NCBI GenBank assembly: GCA_963771435.1 | Contig: CAVYTF010000022.1 | Span: 62,001 to 126,000, forward strand | Direction of reading: 5' to 3' | DNA length: 64,000 nucleotides | DNA from: CAVYTF01 sp963771435 | GTDB taxonomy: Bacteria; Bacteroidota; Bacteroidia; Chitinophagales; Chitinophagaceae | Program-made: the position numbers and the translations under genes | Shown here: positions 40,686-50,387 of the stretch, piece by piece | How positions within the stretch are numbered: position 1 is the stretch's first letter | Layout: every line of letters starts with the position of its first letter | Notes under the pieces: model-generated | Told to the model about the DNA's origin: nothing | The model's input: the letters and a program-made list of their open reading frames with translations, nothing else | The model's database searches: none

Positions 40686-43600
40686 ATGGCTTTACCATAC
40701 CTAGTAAAATACATTTATAACAACGGAACCGACGAAGTTATCCGCCGGGGAAAGAAAATTCATGCGCTTGGCAATGTAGAATTAGTTGACCATGATGACC
40801 TGATGGGCACGGTTACTTTTCGTGTAAAGGATGATTCTTATTTTACTTTTTATAAAGTTTATATTTCAAAGTACAAAGACGCTCAGGGCCTTTCGCTTCG
40901 TTGTGGCTGCCCTTATAACCTTGGTGACATTTGCCGACACGAAGCTGCTTCGCTCTTTCAGTTGCAGGAAATGCTTGATAAAAATATGCTTGGTGAAAGA
41001 GACATGAACTATGACCAAAAGCATACGGTGATAAAAATGAAGCAACTGGAGTTGAAGATGATAAAAATGCTTTCATCCCATGAAAGCTTTACCAAGGCAG
41101 AAGAATACCTACGCGCCAGCCACGCAAATATTATTGAAGCAAAAGATGAAAGGGTGGTGGCTGAAATAAAGATCGACCACGACAATTTTAAAGTAGTTAT
41201 CCAGAAGAATGAAGAACGTAATTTTGATACGAGCTGCACTTGTGATACAGAGAATAAACATCCGCTGTGCCTGCACAAAGCAATAGCGCTGCTGCAGTTA
41301 CTGCATAATTACGGCCCTTCTTATTTTGACAGCATAAGGAACTGGGATAAAGAAAAAAATAAGTTGCTCTCGCTCTATGGCTATTCTATAAAAGACGACA
41401 TAGAAGATAAGTTTGAGTTTACTTATAAAGATGGGAAACCCTTTTTGCGGGTGCTTGACATATCCATCAAAAGAGTAGTGCCTTCTGCCATGCCTTTGCG
41501 CCCCAAACCTGTTCTCCAGGAGGAAGCAGTGGGAGTTGAAGAAGCAGAAATGAGCACTAAACCTGCTTTAACGCTTGGCATTGTTATCAGCAACAATGCG
41601 CATCAATACCCGTATGCGCAAATGGATGCTGTGCAGGGAGAAAGCAATATGGAGAACGATGCTTTTATTGGGCGTATAGAGCGCATTGACCTTGCAAAAT
41701 TTATTAACACAGAGCTTTTTGGAGAAAATGACAGGCAGCTTGTTCAGCAAATAAGGAAATTAATGCCAGGAGATGTGAGCCGGTATCTCAACCGCAATTC
41801 TCCTTTCAGCGGCATTTGGGAAAACATTGTGCAACAGCATGACGATGAGTTGCCTGAAGAGACCCGTCACCTCATTATTGAATATCTTCATCCGAAATTT
41901 AAAAAGCTATTTACTGATGTGGCGGAAAGCCACTTTACTTTTTACCTGCCGCAGCACAAAAGCTTTCAAACAGCAAACTTGCGAAGCGCTAACTACTCAA
42001 TTAATTTCATTACCCCAGAGTTTACTGTAAACTTTGTTGATGGGAAATATGAAATTTCTGCCATAGTGAAAACACTTATGGGTGAAAAGAATGTGTCAGA
42101 CAACGCGCTTGCTTCCTCATTGCTTTTCCAGGTTGATGACCAGTTTTATTTGTGGCAAAAGCCGGAAGATGTTATCCTTATTGAAAAATTCCTGCCATCG
42201 GGCAAAATAATTTTTAATGCAGAAGAATGGAATAAGCAGTTGCAGGATTTTGTTTTGCCTTTGTCTAAAAATTATAATCTCCGCTTCAGCAACGTTGAGA
42301 AAGAAGAACTGATAAACGTGAAGCCCGGGATAAAAATACTGCTGCGAGAGCGGGGTGATTATTTATTATTTCAGCCGGTATTTACTTATCATGGTTATGA
42401 TATAAAGCAAAACGACAAAGAAAAAATTATTCTTCCGTCTGCGAATAAGCTACTTGTAATAAAGCGTGACTTAGAGATAGAAGAATCATACATAAAAAAA
42501 ATAGAAAACCTCCACTCCGGTTTTGTTCGTCCGGAAGGCACGGACAGCCTTGCCCTGAAAGGAACGGATGTTTTAAAAAACAACTGGTTCTTTCTTTTTA
42601 TTGATGCAGCGAAGGAAATGAATGTGCCTGTATATGGTTTCGATGCGCTGAAAAACTTTCGCTTTAATACCTCTAAGCCTGCCACTAAAATCCATATCAG
42701 CAGCCACACAGATTGGTTTGATGCAAAAGTGGATATCCAGTTTGGTGAGCAAAAAGTGACTGTAGATGATGTAAAAAAAGCACTTGCGAATAAACAGCAG
42801 TATGTGCATTTAAATGACGGCACACTTGGTATTTTGCCTGAAGAATGGGTAAAGAAATATTCGTTGCTTTTTCGCGTGGGGGATGGCAAAGCGAATAACA
42901 TGAAGCTGAGCAAATATCATTTCAGCATCATTGAGGACTTGTATGAACAGCGTGATGAAGAGGAACTTGTTTTTAAGCTGGAAGAAAAGTATGAACGGTT
43001 AAAAGATAACCACGCTATTTCCAAAATCGATGCTCCTGCTCACTTGCAGAGCGTGCTTCGCCCATACCAAACTTCAGGTTTTCAATGGCTCAACTATCTG
43101 AGCGGAGTACAATGGGGAGGCATTCTGGCTGATGATATGGGTTTGGGGAAAACAATACAGGCCTTGTCTTTCTTGCACCACCTGAGAGAAAAAAACGGCA
43201 AATTAACTTCCCTGGTTGTTTGCCCCACAACACTTATGTATAACTGGGAAAATGAAATAAAAAAATTCACTCCATCGCTTACTTATTATATACATCATGG
43301 CGGCGCAAGAACGAAAACTACTTTGGCAACCCATGAAACAGACATTATTATTACCACTTACGGCACTTTGCGCAGCGATATAAAACAATTTGTAGAAGTG
43401 CCTTTTGATTATGTGATACTGGATGAAAGCCAGGCAATAAAAAACCCCGCAAGTAAAGTTGCAAAAGCATCATCCTTGCTGAAAGCCGCTAACCGTCTTT
43501 GTTTGAGCGGCACACCCCTGCAGAATAATACTTTTGATATTTATGCTCAAATGAATTTTTTAAACCCAGGTATGTTGGGTACGATCGATTTTTTTAAACA

Positions 43601-44444
43601 GGAATTTTCTATCCCTATTGATAAGTTTGGTGAAAAAGAACAAAAAGAACATTTGCGCAGGCTATTATACCCCTTCATCCTGCGGAGAACAAAAGAGCAG
43701 GTAGCGCGCGATCTGCCCGAAAAATCTGAAATGATCCTGTTCTGCGAAATGGGCGATGAGCAAAGAAAAATTTATGATGCATACCGTAATGATTACCGCG
43801 ATAAGATCTTAGGCGTTGTTGAAGAGCAGGGAGTGAATAAATCTCAACTAACCATTTTGCAGGGATTAATGAAGTTGCGCCAGATATGCGACAGCCCGGC
43901 AATCATGAAAGATGAAGAAAAATTACCAAACGTATCTGTTAAGCTGGAAGAAATAGGAAGAGAGATAACGGAAAATATCAGCAACCACAAAGCGCTTGTG
44001 TTCTCGCAATTTTTGGGCATGCTGGCGCTGATAAGGGCAAAGTTGAACGAACTTGGGGTGGATCATGAATATTTTGACGGCAGCACTTCCGCGCCCGACA
44101 GGCAAAAAGCAATTGACCGTTTTCAAAGTGAAGAGAATTGCCGCGTGTTTTTAATTTCGCTGAAAGCGGGTGGCGTTGGCATAAATTTAACCGCTGCAGA
44201 CTATGTATATATCGTTGACCCGTGGTGGAACCCTGCGGTGGAGCAACAGGCCATTGACCGCACTCACCGTATCGGTCAAACTAAAAATATTTTTGCTTAC
44301 AGAATGATCTGCAAAGACACGGTAGAAGATAAAATTCTCCAATTGCAGCAAAAGAAAAAAGCGCTCGCCGCCGACCTGATCACCGACGACAGCGGTTTCG
44401 TAAAATCCCTCACCAAAGAAGATATTGAGTATTTGTTCAGTTAG
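40686..44444 (+). CDS. SWIM-domain SNF2-family helicase
   Basis: 1252 residues. A SWIM zinc-binding motif (CGCPYNLGDICRHEA) is near residue 73, and a second cysteine/histidine pair (CTCDTENKHPLCLH) near residue 183. The middle 600 residues are beta-rich and poorly conserved. The SNF2 motor starts near 775: DDMGLGKT (Walker A) near 816, LDESQAIKN (motif II) near 912, SGTPLQNN near 942, and the C-terminal RecA lobe with KAGGVGINLT and RTHRIGQTK near 1200. Such proteins translocate on double-stranded DNA; the bacterial SWIM-SNF2 group lacks a settled role. The gene has its own transcription unit. Confidence 0.95.
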   Translation: MALPYLVKYIYNNGTDEVIRRGKKIHALGNVELVDHDDLMGTVTFRVKDDSYFTFYKVYISKYKDAQGLSLRCGCPYNLGDICRHEAASLFQLQEMLDKNMLGERDMNYDQKHTVIKMKQLELKMIKMLSSHESFTKAEEYLRASHANIIEAKDERVVAEIKIDHDNFKVVIQKNEERNFDTSCTCDTENKHPLCLHKAIALLQLLHNYGPSYFDSIRNWDKEKNKLLSLYGYSIKDDIEDKFEFTYKDGKPFLRVLDISIKRVVPSAMPLRPKPVLQEEAVGVEEAEMSTKPALTLGIVISNNAHQYPYAQMDAVQGESNMENDAFIGRIERIDLAKFINTELFGENDRQLVQQIRKLMPGDVSRYLNRNSPFSGIWENIVQQHDDELPEETRHLIIEYLHPKFKKLFTDVAESHFTFYLPQHKSFQTANLRSANYSINFITPEFTVNFVDGKYEISAIVKTLMGEKNVSDNALASSLLFQVDDQFYLWQKPEDVILIEKFLPSGKIIFNAEEWNKQLQDFVLPLSKNYNLRFSNVEKEELINVKPGIKILLRERGDYLLFQPVFTYHGYDIKQNDKEKIILPSANKLLVIKRDLEIEESYIKKIENLHSGFVRPEGTDSLALKGTDVLKNNWFFLFIDAAKEMNVPVYGFDALKNFRFNTSKPATKIHISSHTDWFDAKVDIQFGEQKVTVDDVKKALANKQQYVHLNDGTLGILPEEWVKKYSLLFRVGDGKANNMKLSKYHFSIIEDLYEQRDEEELVFKLEEKYERLKDNHAISKIDAPAHLQSVLRPYQTSGFQWLNYLSGVQWGGILADDMGLGKTIQALSFLHHLREKNGKLTSLVVCPTTLMYNWENEIKKFTPSLTYYIHHGGARTKTTLATHETDIIITTYGTLRSDIKQFVEVPFDYVILDESQAIKNPASKVAKASSLLKAANRLCLSGTPLQNNTFDIYAQMNFLNPGMLGTIDFFKQEFSIPIDKFGEKEQKEHLRRLLYPFILRRTKEQVARDLPEKSEMILFCEMGDEQRKIYDAYRNDYRDKILGVVEEQGVNKSQLTILQGLMKLRQICDSPAIMKDEEKLPNVSVKLEEIGREITENISNHKALVFSQFLGMLALIRAKLNELGVDHEYFDGSTSAPDRQKAIDRFQSEENCRVFLISLKAGGVGINLTAADYVYIVDPWWNPAVEQQAIDRTHRIGQTKNIFAYRMICKDTVEDKILQLQQKKKALAADLITDDSGFVKSLTKEDIEYLFS

Positions 44445-44579
44445 CAGCTTAGGAACAGGCTGATCGCTCTTTGCTTTTTTATTAAATATCGCGGCTCCGG
44501 CTTTCCTTTTAGCTGCCTGAACAGGGTTGTCTTACCTTTTTTTAGGTATAATTCTTCACTTTTTACACTTATTGAGCCG

Positions 44580-44690
44580 CTCAACAACATTGTTGGATCA
44601 CTCAACAACATTATTGGATCACTCAACAACATTATTGGATCGCTCAACAATGTTATTGGATCGCTCAACAACATTATTGGATCGCTCAAT
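44580..44690. repeat. Tandem repeat array D: five 21-bp units, CTCAACAACATTATTGGATC core
   Basis: Five near-identical 21-bp units plus a partial unit on each side. Units differ at only one to three positions, the most homogeneous array in the window, which suggests recent expansion. It lies between the SNF2 gene and the disrupted aspartyl-protease gene. The rest of this gap (44445-44579) holds nothing I can support. Confidence 0.95.
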
Positions 44691-44744
44691 AAACTCCTTT
44701 TTCATTGTAAAAAGCTGTAATTTCAACGTAATAATTAAAACCCA

Positions 44745-45964
44745 ATGGCTACACGATGGAAAAAAGCAATGCTCTTGAGCAGCGTTCTTTGTTACACGGC
44801 TTTTGTTTGCCCGCTTTGCCAGGCACAGGAAGTATTTGTGCCGCCTGTGGCAAAAAAAATCACCTCATTTTCTTTTGAACTGCTTACGGGTGGCATAATG
44901 ATAGTAAAGGCGCAACTGGACAATTTTCCTGACACGCTCAACTTTATAATGGATACAGGCAGCGGAGGCATCTCACTCGATTCAGCTACTTGTGCTGATC
45001 TGAAATTAAAAACTGAGATGAGCGACCGTACTATACGCGGCATTGCCGGCATAAAAACGGTGGCCTTCACTTATAACCACAGTTTACATTTCCCGGGACT
45101 TTCAGTTGACAGCCTTGATTTCTATATTAATGATTATGTCATCTAACAAGTGTTTATGGGAGAAAATCGATGGCATTATTGGTTATAGTTTCCTACGCCG
45201 CTACATTGTAAAAATTAATTATAATAGATCTTATAGTGGAGGTTTTTACACAAGGTACGATTTAAATATCCACAAATGGTTATATGTTGCATCCTCTTTT
45301 TACTACATTGCCTATTCAATCTGTTAACTATAAAAGATACCAGAACCGTAACGAGCAAATTTTTACATTGACACTGGCGCGGGATTGTGCTTTTTGATAA
45401 GCAAGGCATTTGAAAAGACAGTGCCGTCTATTAAAAAGGCGTAGAAAACACGTGGAAATTCAGGCGCAAGGCTTAGGGGGTAAAAAAGAGATGATGCTCC
45501 TGTAATTAAAGAAGTTGAAAATAGGTCCTTATGATTTCAGACAAGTGCCCGTTAATATTTTTGATGATGAATATCAACGTAACGGCTTATCCTTTTTTAG
45601 GAGGCCTGATGGGAAATGATATGATGCGCAGGTTTAATATAGTATTCAATTATCCCGAAAAAAGAAATTTATATTAAGCCAAACTATCATTATGCAGATT
45701 CATTTCGATTATTCCTACAGCGGGCTTGGCATGTATTATCATTAATGGAAATATAGAAGTGAGGGGAATGATGAAAAATTTCCTGCAGTAAAAAGCCGGT
45801 TTCCTGGTGGGGGATATAATACTTGCCGTAAATAATGATGTATCAGGTAATACATTGCAGGATTTATAAACTTGCATTCAAAACACAAGGACAAAGGTGA
45901 AGGTAGTTGTATAAGCGAACATAAACTGTTGAATATAACCATTGATGTTGGAAGCATTTTATAG
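44745..45964 (+). pseudogene. Disrupted retropepsin-like aspartyl protease with PDZ domain
   Basis: The first 134 residues are open: a signal peptide (MATRWKKAMLLSSVLCYTAFVCPLCQAQ) and the first active-site motif FIMDTGSGG. From 45140 the frame is broken repeatedly. Translating the three frames piecewise recovers KIDGIIGYSFLRRYIVKINY, the second motif FYIDTGAGLCFLISKAF, GLMGNDMMRRFNIVFNYP, and a PDZ-like AGFLVGDIILAVNNDVSG ending at TAG 45962-45964. A full-length relative would have about 405 residues with two aspartyl lobes and a C-terminal PDZ. At least six frame changes or stops are needed. Decay or a low-quality stretch of sequence are both possible. Confidence 0.8.
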
Positions 45965-46026
45965 ACGTTTTTTAAGATCATTTTTTTCGCTTGGAGTTTT
46001 GTAAATACTTTAATCCTGAATAAGTC

Positions 46027-47265
46027 ATGATCGAGTATAAAGATTTGTTTTAAACAATGGTTTGCGGGTACTGGTTCATGAAGATAAATCTACGCCTATG
46101 GCCGTGTTTGAATATGATGTATGATGTGGGCGCACGCGATGAAGACCCACAGCAGACAGGTTTTGCGCATTTGTTTGAACATCTGATGTTTGGCGGCAGC
46201 GTCAATATTCCTGATATGATGCACCTTTGCAAATGGCGGGCGGCGAAAATAATGCCTTTACCACAAAAGATCTTACGAATTATTATTGCCAGCTTCCTGC
46301 GGAAAATATAGAAACTGCTTTTTGGCTGGAAAGCGATCGGATGTTGAGCCTTGCTTTTAGCAAAAAAAGTTTGGAAGTGCAACGAAAAGTGGTGTGCGAA
46401 GAATTTAAAGAACATTACATCAATAAGCCTTATGGCGATGCATGGCACAAGATGCGGGAGCTGGCTTATAAGGTACATCCTTATCAATGGATGACGATCG
46501 GCAAAGAATTAAGCCATGTTGAAAATGCAAAATTGGAAGATGTAAAAAAATTTTTTTTCAAACATTATACGCCTGCAAATGCCATTCTTGGTGTCGCGGG
46601 AAATGTGAAAACAGATGAAATAAAAAAGCTTGGTGGAAAAATGGTTTGGCGATATTCCTGCCGGAGAAAAATATAACCGCAACCTGCCACAGGAACCTGT
46701 GCAAACAGAGCCACGCACACAAGAAGTATATGCAGATGTGCCGCTTGATGCTTTGTACAAAGCCTGGCATATGGATGCACGGCTTGATAAAGGATATTAT
46801 GCAGCGGAACTGATTACAGAAATACTTGGCGGCGGCGGTTCTTCACGTTTATACCAGGCACTTGTAAAAGAAAAACAATTGTTCAGCAATATTGAATGCC
46901 ACCATTCCGGCAGCATCGATAAAGGGCTGCTTGCTATTGAAGGAAAATTGGTGAAAGGAGTGAAAATGGAGGATGCAGAAAATGCAGTAAATGAAGAATT
47001 AGAGAAAATCAAGAATGAATTGGTACAGGAAAATGAACTGCAAAAGGTAAAAAACAAAACGGAAAGCATGATCGCTTTTGAAGACATGAGTGTAATGAAC
47101 CGTGCCATGAGCCTGGCGAATTATGAATTGCTTGGCGATGCAGACTTAATGAACAAAGAGCTTGATAATTATTATGCCATCACGGTGAGTGATATCCAGG
47201 ATCATTCAAAAAAAATATTCGCAGAAAAAAATTGCAGCACGCTAAAATATTACAGCAGGAATTAG
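46027..47265 (+). pseudogene. Disrupted M16 zinc peptidase (catalytic subunit)
   Basis: The product of one M16 peptidase is recovered from three frames. It starts with MIEYK at 46027 and carries the inverted zinc motif HLFEH, then GGENNAFTTKDLTNYY, ESDRMLSLAF, and further VEKWFGDIPAGEKY-like and GGGGSSRLYQALVKEKQ segments. The last part (46630-47265) is uninterrupted. Four single-base indels can be located: near 46041 (one A missing), near 46110 (one G extra), near 46216 (one T missing) and near 46640 (one A extra). Repaired length is about 412 residues. The next gene encodes the non-catalytic partner, which is intact. Confidence 0.85.
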
Positions 47266-47284
47266 GAAAATATTATTTTGACAC

Positions 47285-48565
47285 ATGCCCAACAGAACTA
47301 TAGCTCCACAGATACTCGATGCCGTTGAATTTGATTTGAAGTTGAGACCCTGCACACAGTTTAATTTAGATAATAATGTTCCTGTATATACCATTGATGC
47401 AGGTGCAGAAGAAGTGCTACAAATTGAATGGGTGTTTTATGCAGGCAACTGGTATGAAGAAAAAAATATTGTTGCTGCTACTACAAATTTTATGTTGAAG
47501 AATGGCACCAAATTCAAAACTGCTTTTGAAATAAATGAGCACTTTGAATTTTATGGCGCTTATTTAAACAGGCACTGTTATAATGAAACTGCAACCGTTA
47601 CCCTGCATTGCCTTAGCAAACATTTGTCTCATTTACTTCCTGTGGTTGCAGAAATATTAACTGAATCTGTTTTCCCGGAAAAGGAATTGGATATCTATAA
47701 ACAAAACCAGAAACAAAAGCTGCAGGTAAATTTGAAGAAATGCGACTTTGTCGCAGGACGCCTGATTGACGAATATATTTTTGGAATCGATCATCCTTAT
47801 GGAAAATATACTTCGACTGCTGATTATAATAACTTACAAAAAGAGGAACTTAAAAAATTTTACAATCAATTTTATACTAAAGGTAAATGCCTGATGTTTG
47901 TTGCAGGCAAGACCCCTCTTGATATTGAAAAGCAATTGAATAATGTATATGGACAATTGCCTTTTAACCAAAATGTATTGCCTGATATCATTCATCAAAT
48001 TCATCCTTCAACTGGAAAGAAATACAATATCATAAATGATGCAACCGGTGTGCAGGGAGCTATAAGAATGGCGATACCTTTTGGTAACAGGCATCATCCT
48101 GACTTTATGAAAGTGCAGGTATTGAACAATATTTTCGGTGGTTATTTTGGTTCAAGGCTGATGAGTAATATTCGCGAAGAGAAAGGTTATACTTATGGTA
48201 TACATAGTTATTTTCAAAATCATATACATAATAGTGCATGGATGATCAGTACTGAAGCAGGCAGAGATGTATGCGAAGCAACCGTGAAGGAAGTATATAA
48301 GGAGATGAAATTGTTGCGCGAAGAAAAAATCGACGACCAAGAATTATCATTGGTGCGGAATTATATGATAGGAAGTATACTTGGCGACCTTGACGGCCCG
48401 TTTCAAATTATTGGAAGATGGAAGAATTATGTGATAAATAACCTGACAGATTCTTTTTTCTACGACAGCATTAAAACCATCAAAACCATTGGCGCGGAAG
48501 AGTTGCAAGCTCTGGCGAACAAATATTTTATTGAAGAAAGCTTCTATGAACTAACGGTGATATAA
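47285..48565 (+). CDS. M16 peptidase-like protein, non-catalytic subunit
   Basis: 426 residues. The M16 fold is recognisable from NFMLKNGTKFKTAFEINEHFEFYGAYLN, the position of the catalytic HxxEH in active members, which is absent here. Later segments GAIRMAIPFGNRHHPDF, NNIFGGYFGSRLMSNIREEKGYTYGIHS (quoted in part: FGGYFGSRLMSNIREEKG) are typical of the partner subunit that binds substrate with a catalytic M16 chain. It starts 19 bases after the disrupted catalytic gene and is co-oriented, so they form a pair. No signal peptide is seen. Confidence 0.9.
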   Translation: MPNRTIAPQILDAVEFDLKLRPCTQFNLDNNVPVYTIDAGAEEVLQIEWVFYAGNWYEEKNIVAATTNFMLKNGTKFKTAFEINEHFEFYGAYLNRHCYNETATVTLHCLSKHLSHLLPVVAEILTESVFPEKELDIYKQNQKQKLQVNLKKCDFVAGRLIDEYIFGIDHPYGKYTSTADYNNLQKEELKKFYNQFYTKGKCLMFVAGKTPLDIEKQLNNVYGQLPFNQNVLPDIIHQIHPSTGKKYNIINDATGVQGAIRMAIPFGNRHHPDFMKVQVLNNIFGGYFGSRLMSNIREEKGYTYGIHSYFQNHIHNSAWMISTEAGRDVCEATVKEVYKEMKLLREEKIDDQELSLVRNYMIGSILGDLDGPFQIIGRWKNYVINNLTDSFFYDSIKTIKTIGAEELQALANKYFIEESFYELTVI

Positions 48566-48577
48566 GATTTTCAAAAT

Positions 48578-49168
48578 ATGGCAAGAATAAAAACACAAAA
48601 AGATGTCTCGCGAAAAGAAGTGATCTTAAGAGCGGCGGCAACGCTTTTTCGTGAGAAAGGTTACAAGGCTGCAAGCATGAGAGACCTGGCTGAAAAAGTG
48701 GGGGTGGAAGCTGCAAGCCTTTATAACCACATCAGTTCAAAAACAGAACTGTTGCATGACATTTGTTTTAATACTGCCAATCTTTACCTGCAACATATTA
48801 ATGACGCGGAGAAGTCAAAAGGGAATGCTATTGGGAAAATAGAAACGCTTTTACGTTTTCATATTAAGCAGATGATCGAGAATTATGAGGAAGTTTATGT
48901 AAGTGACAGAGAATGGCGTTACCTCTTAGAACCTTATTTATCCAATTATAAAAACCAACGTCGGGGTTACCGCAAGCGTTTTGCTGCGATCATTGAACAG
49001 GGTATTCAGAAGAAGGAAATAAAAGAAATTGATGCATCAACTGCGGTGCTTATCATGCTTCATGCGGTGAGTGGGATAGAGAGCTGGCATAGGGCTACGG
49101 AAAAAATAAGCGGGGAAGAACTGGAGCAAAACATGATCACGATCATGATCGATGGGTTGAGGAATTAA
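48578..49168 (+). CDS. TetR/AcrR-family transcriptional regulator
   Basis: 196 residues. The N-terminal helix-turn-helix (residues 10-60) has ILRAAATLFREKGYKAASMRDLAEKVGVEAASLYNHISSK, the standard TetR DNA-binding pattern (quoted in part: FREKGYKAASMRDLAE). The C-terminal ligand-binding half is helical. It is 12 bases after the M16 gene and 12 before the reductase gene, both on the same strand. Regulators of this kind beside paaE in other Bacteroidota control phenylacetate degradation; that role here is inferred from the neighbour only. Confidence 0.92.
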   Translation: MARIKTQKDVSRKEVILRAAATLFREKGYKAASMRDLAEKVGVEAASLYNHISSKTELLHDICFNTANLYLQHINDAEKSKGNAIGKIETLLRFHIKQMIENYEEVYVSDREWRYLLEPYLSNYKNQRRGYRKRFAAIIEQGIQKKEIKEIDASTAVLIMLHAVSGIESWHRATEKISGEELEQNMITIMIDGLRN

Positions 49169-49180
49169 TACAAAAATTAC

Positions 49181-50263
49181 TTGCATTGCATGTCTTTACA
49201 TTTTGAAAAGGTTACTGTAAAAAAGATACGGACGGAGACTACTGATTGTGTTTCGATCGCGTTTGATATTCCTGAAACATTGCGGGAGAAGTTTGAGTAT
49301 AAGGCGGGGCAATACCTTACGCTGCGGGCCTTTATTGGTGGTGAAGAAGTGCGGCGGTCTTATTCATTGTGCAGTTCGCCGGTGGAGAAGGAATGGAGGA
49401 TCGCTGTGAAGAAAGTTGCGGGTGGTGTTTTTTCTGCTTATGCGATGGAGACACTGAAAGCGGGGGATATGATCGAACTGATGCCGCCTATCGGGAACTT
49501 TTTTACGCCTCTTGATGCTAATAATAAAAAACAATACATCGCTTTTGCGGCGGGGAGTGGTATTACTCCCATCATTTCATTGATAAAAACTACTCTTATT
49601 GCGGAGCCGCAAAGTAGTTTCCTGCTGGTGTATGGGAACAGGAATGTTCATTCGATCATTTTTAAAGAAGAACTGGAAGGGCTGAAGAATAAATACATGA
49701 CGCGCTTTAGCATGGTGCATGTGCTGAGCAGGGAGATGATGGATGCGGCGGTGAATTATGGGAGGATAGATGGAGAGAAATGTGAACTGCTGTTTACCAA
49801 ATTTGCTGATGTAAATGCTGATGAATTTTTTATATGCGGGCCGGAGGAAATGATATTTTGTGTGAAGGATTTTTTGAAAGGGAAGGGTGTGGAAGAACAT
49901 AAAATACATGTGGAATTGTTTGTGGCGGGCAAAGGAAAAAGTGAAAAGGAAAAAGTAAAAATGGAGGAGGATGGGGAGGTGAAAAGTAAGGTTACTGTGA
50001 GGCTGGATGGGAGGAGTTTTGAGTTTGACCTGGCTGCGGATGGGGAAAATATATTGGATGCGGCACTGCACAGGGGTGCGGATCTGCCATATAGTTGCAA
50101 GGGAGGGGTTTGCTGTACTTGTAAGGCGAAACTTATAGAAGGAATGGTGGATATGGAGGTTCATTATGGGCTGGAGAAGGATGAAATTGAGCGGGGGTTT
50201 ATTCTTACGTGCCAATCGAGGCCGAGGACGGAGAGGGTGGTGATCGATTTTGATGTGAAGTGA
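49181..50263 (+). CDS. paaE: PaaE-type oxidoreductase (FAD/NAD(P)H reductase with 2Fe-2S ferredoxin domain)
   Basis: 360 residues. An FAD-binding beta barrel (RRSYSLCSSP near residue 50) and an NAD(P)H-binding part (GSGITPIISLIK near residue 125; FFICGPEEMIF near residue 216) precede a plant-type ferredoxin with CKGGVCCTCKAK (three cysteines) and a fourth in ILTCQSR. This arrangement is that of PaaE, which feeds electrons to the phenylacetyl-CoA epoxidase PaaABCD. None of paaA-D is in the window, so the gene could serve another oxygenase. A charged linker (KGKSEKEKVKMEEDGEV) joins the two halves. Confidence in the domain call is high; in the pathway, moderate. Confidence 0.85.
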   Translation: MHCMSLHFEKVTVKKIRTETTDCVSIAFDIPETLREKFEYKAGQYLTLRAFIGGEEVRRSYSLCSSPVEKEWRIAVKKVAGGVFSAYAMETLKAGDMIELMPPIGNFFTPLDANNKKQYIAFAAGSGITPIISLIKTTLIAEPQSSFLLVYGNRNVHSIIFKEELEGLKNKYMTRFSMVHVLSREMMDAAVNYGRIDGEKCELLFTKFADVNADEFFICGPEEMIFCVKDFLKGKGVEEHKIHVELFVAGKGKSEKEKVKMEEDGEVKSKVTVRLDGRSFEFDLAADGENILDAALHRGADLPYSCKGGVCCTCKAKLIEGMVDMEVHYGLEKDEIERGFILTCQSRPRTERVVIDFDVK

Positions 50264-50277
50264 GGAGAAGGGGAGTT

Positions 50278-50306
50278 TTTCTCACGGATTTTACTGATCT
50301 TCATGG
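50278..50306. repeat. Short dispersed repeat (CTCACGGATTTTACTGATC type)
   Basis: Related to the segment at 32843-32880; both lie just after a plus-strand stop codon. Confidence 0.5.
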
Positions 50307-50387
50307 ATGGGTTTTTGTTTTGTTTTTATTGATTTGGGCTAACTGAGTATTGCGATATAATAACCTATGATCACACAGAGATAATCA

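Noticed and set aside
47285..48565. Active M16 protease
   Set aside because: The HxxEH zinc motif is absent at the expected site, so it is annotated as the non-catalytic partner.
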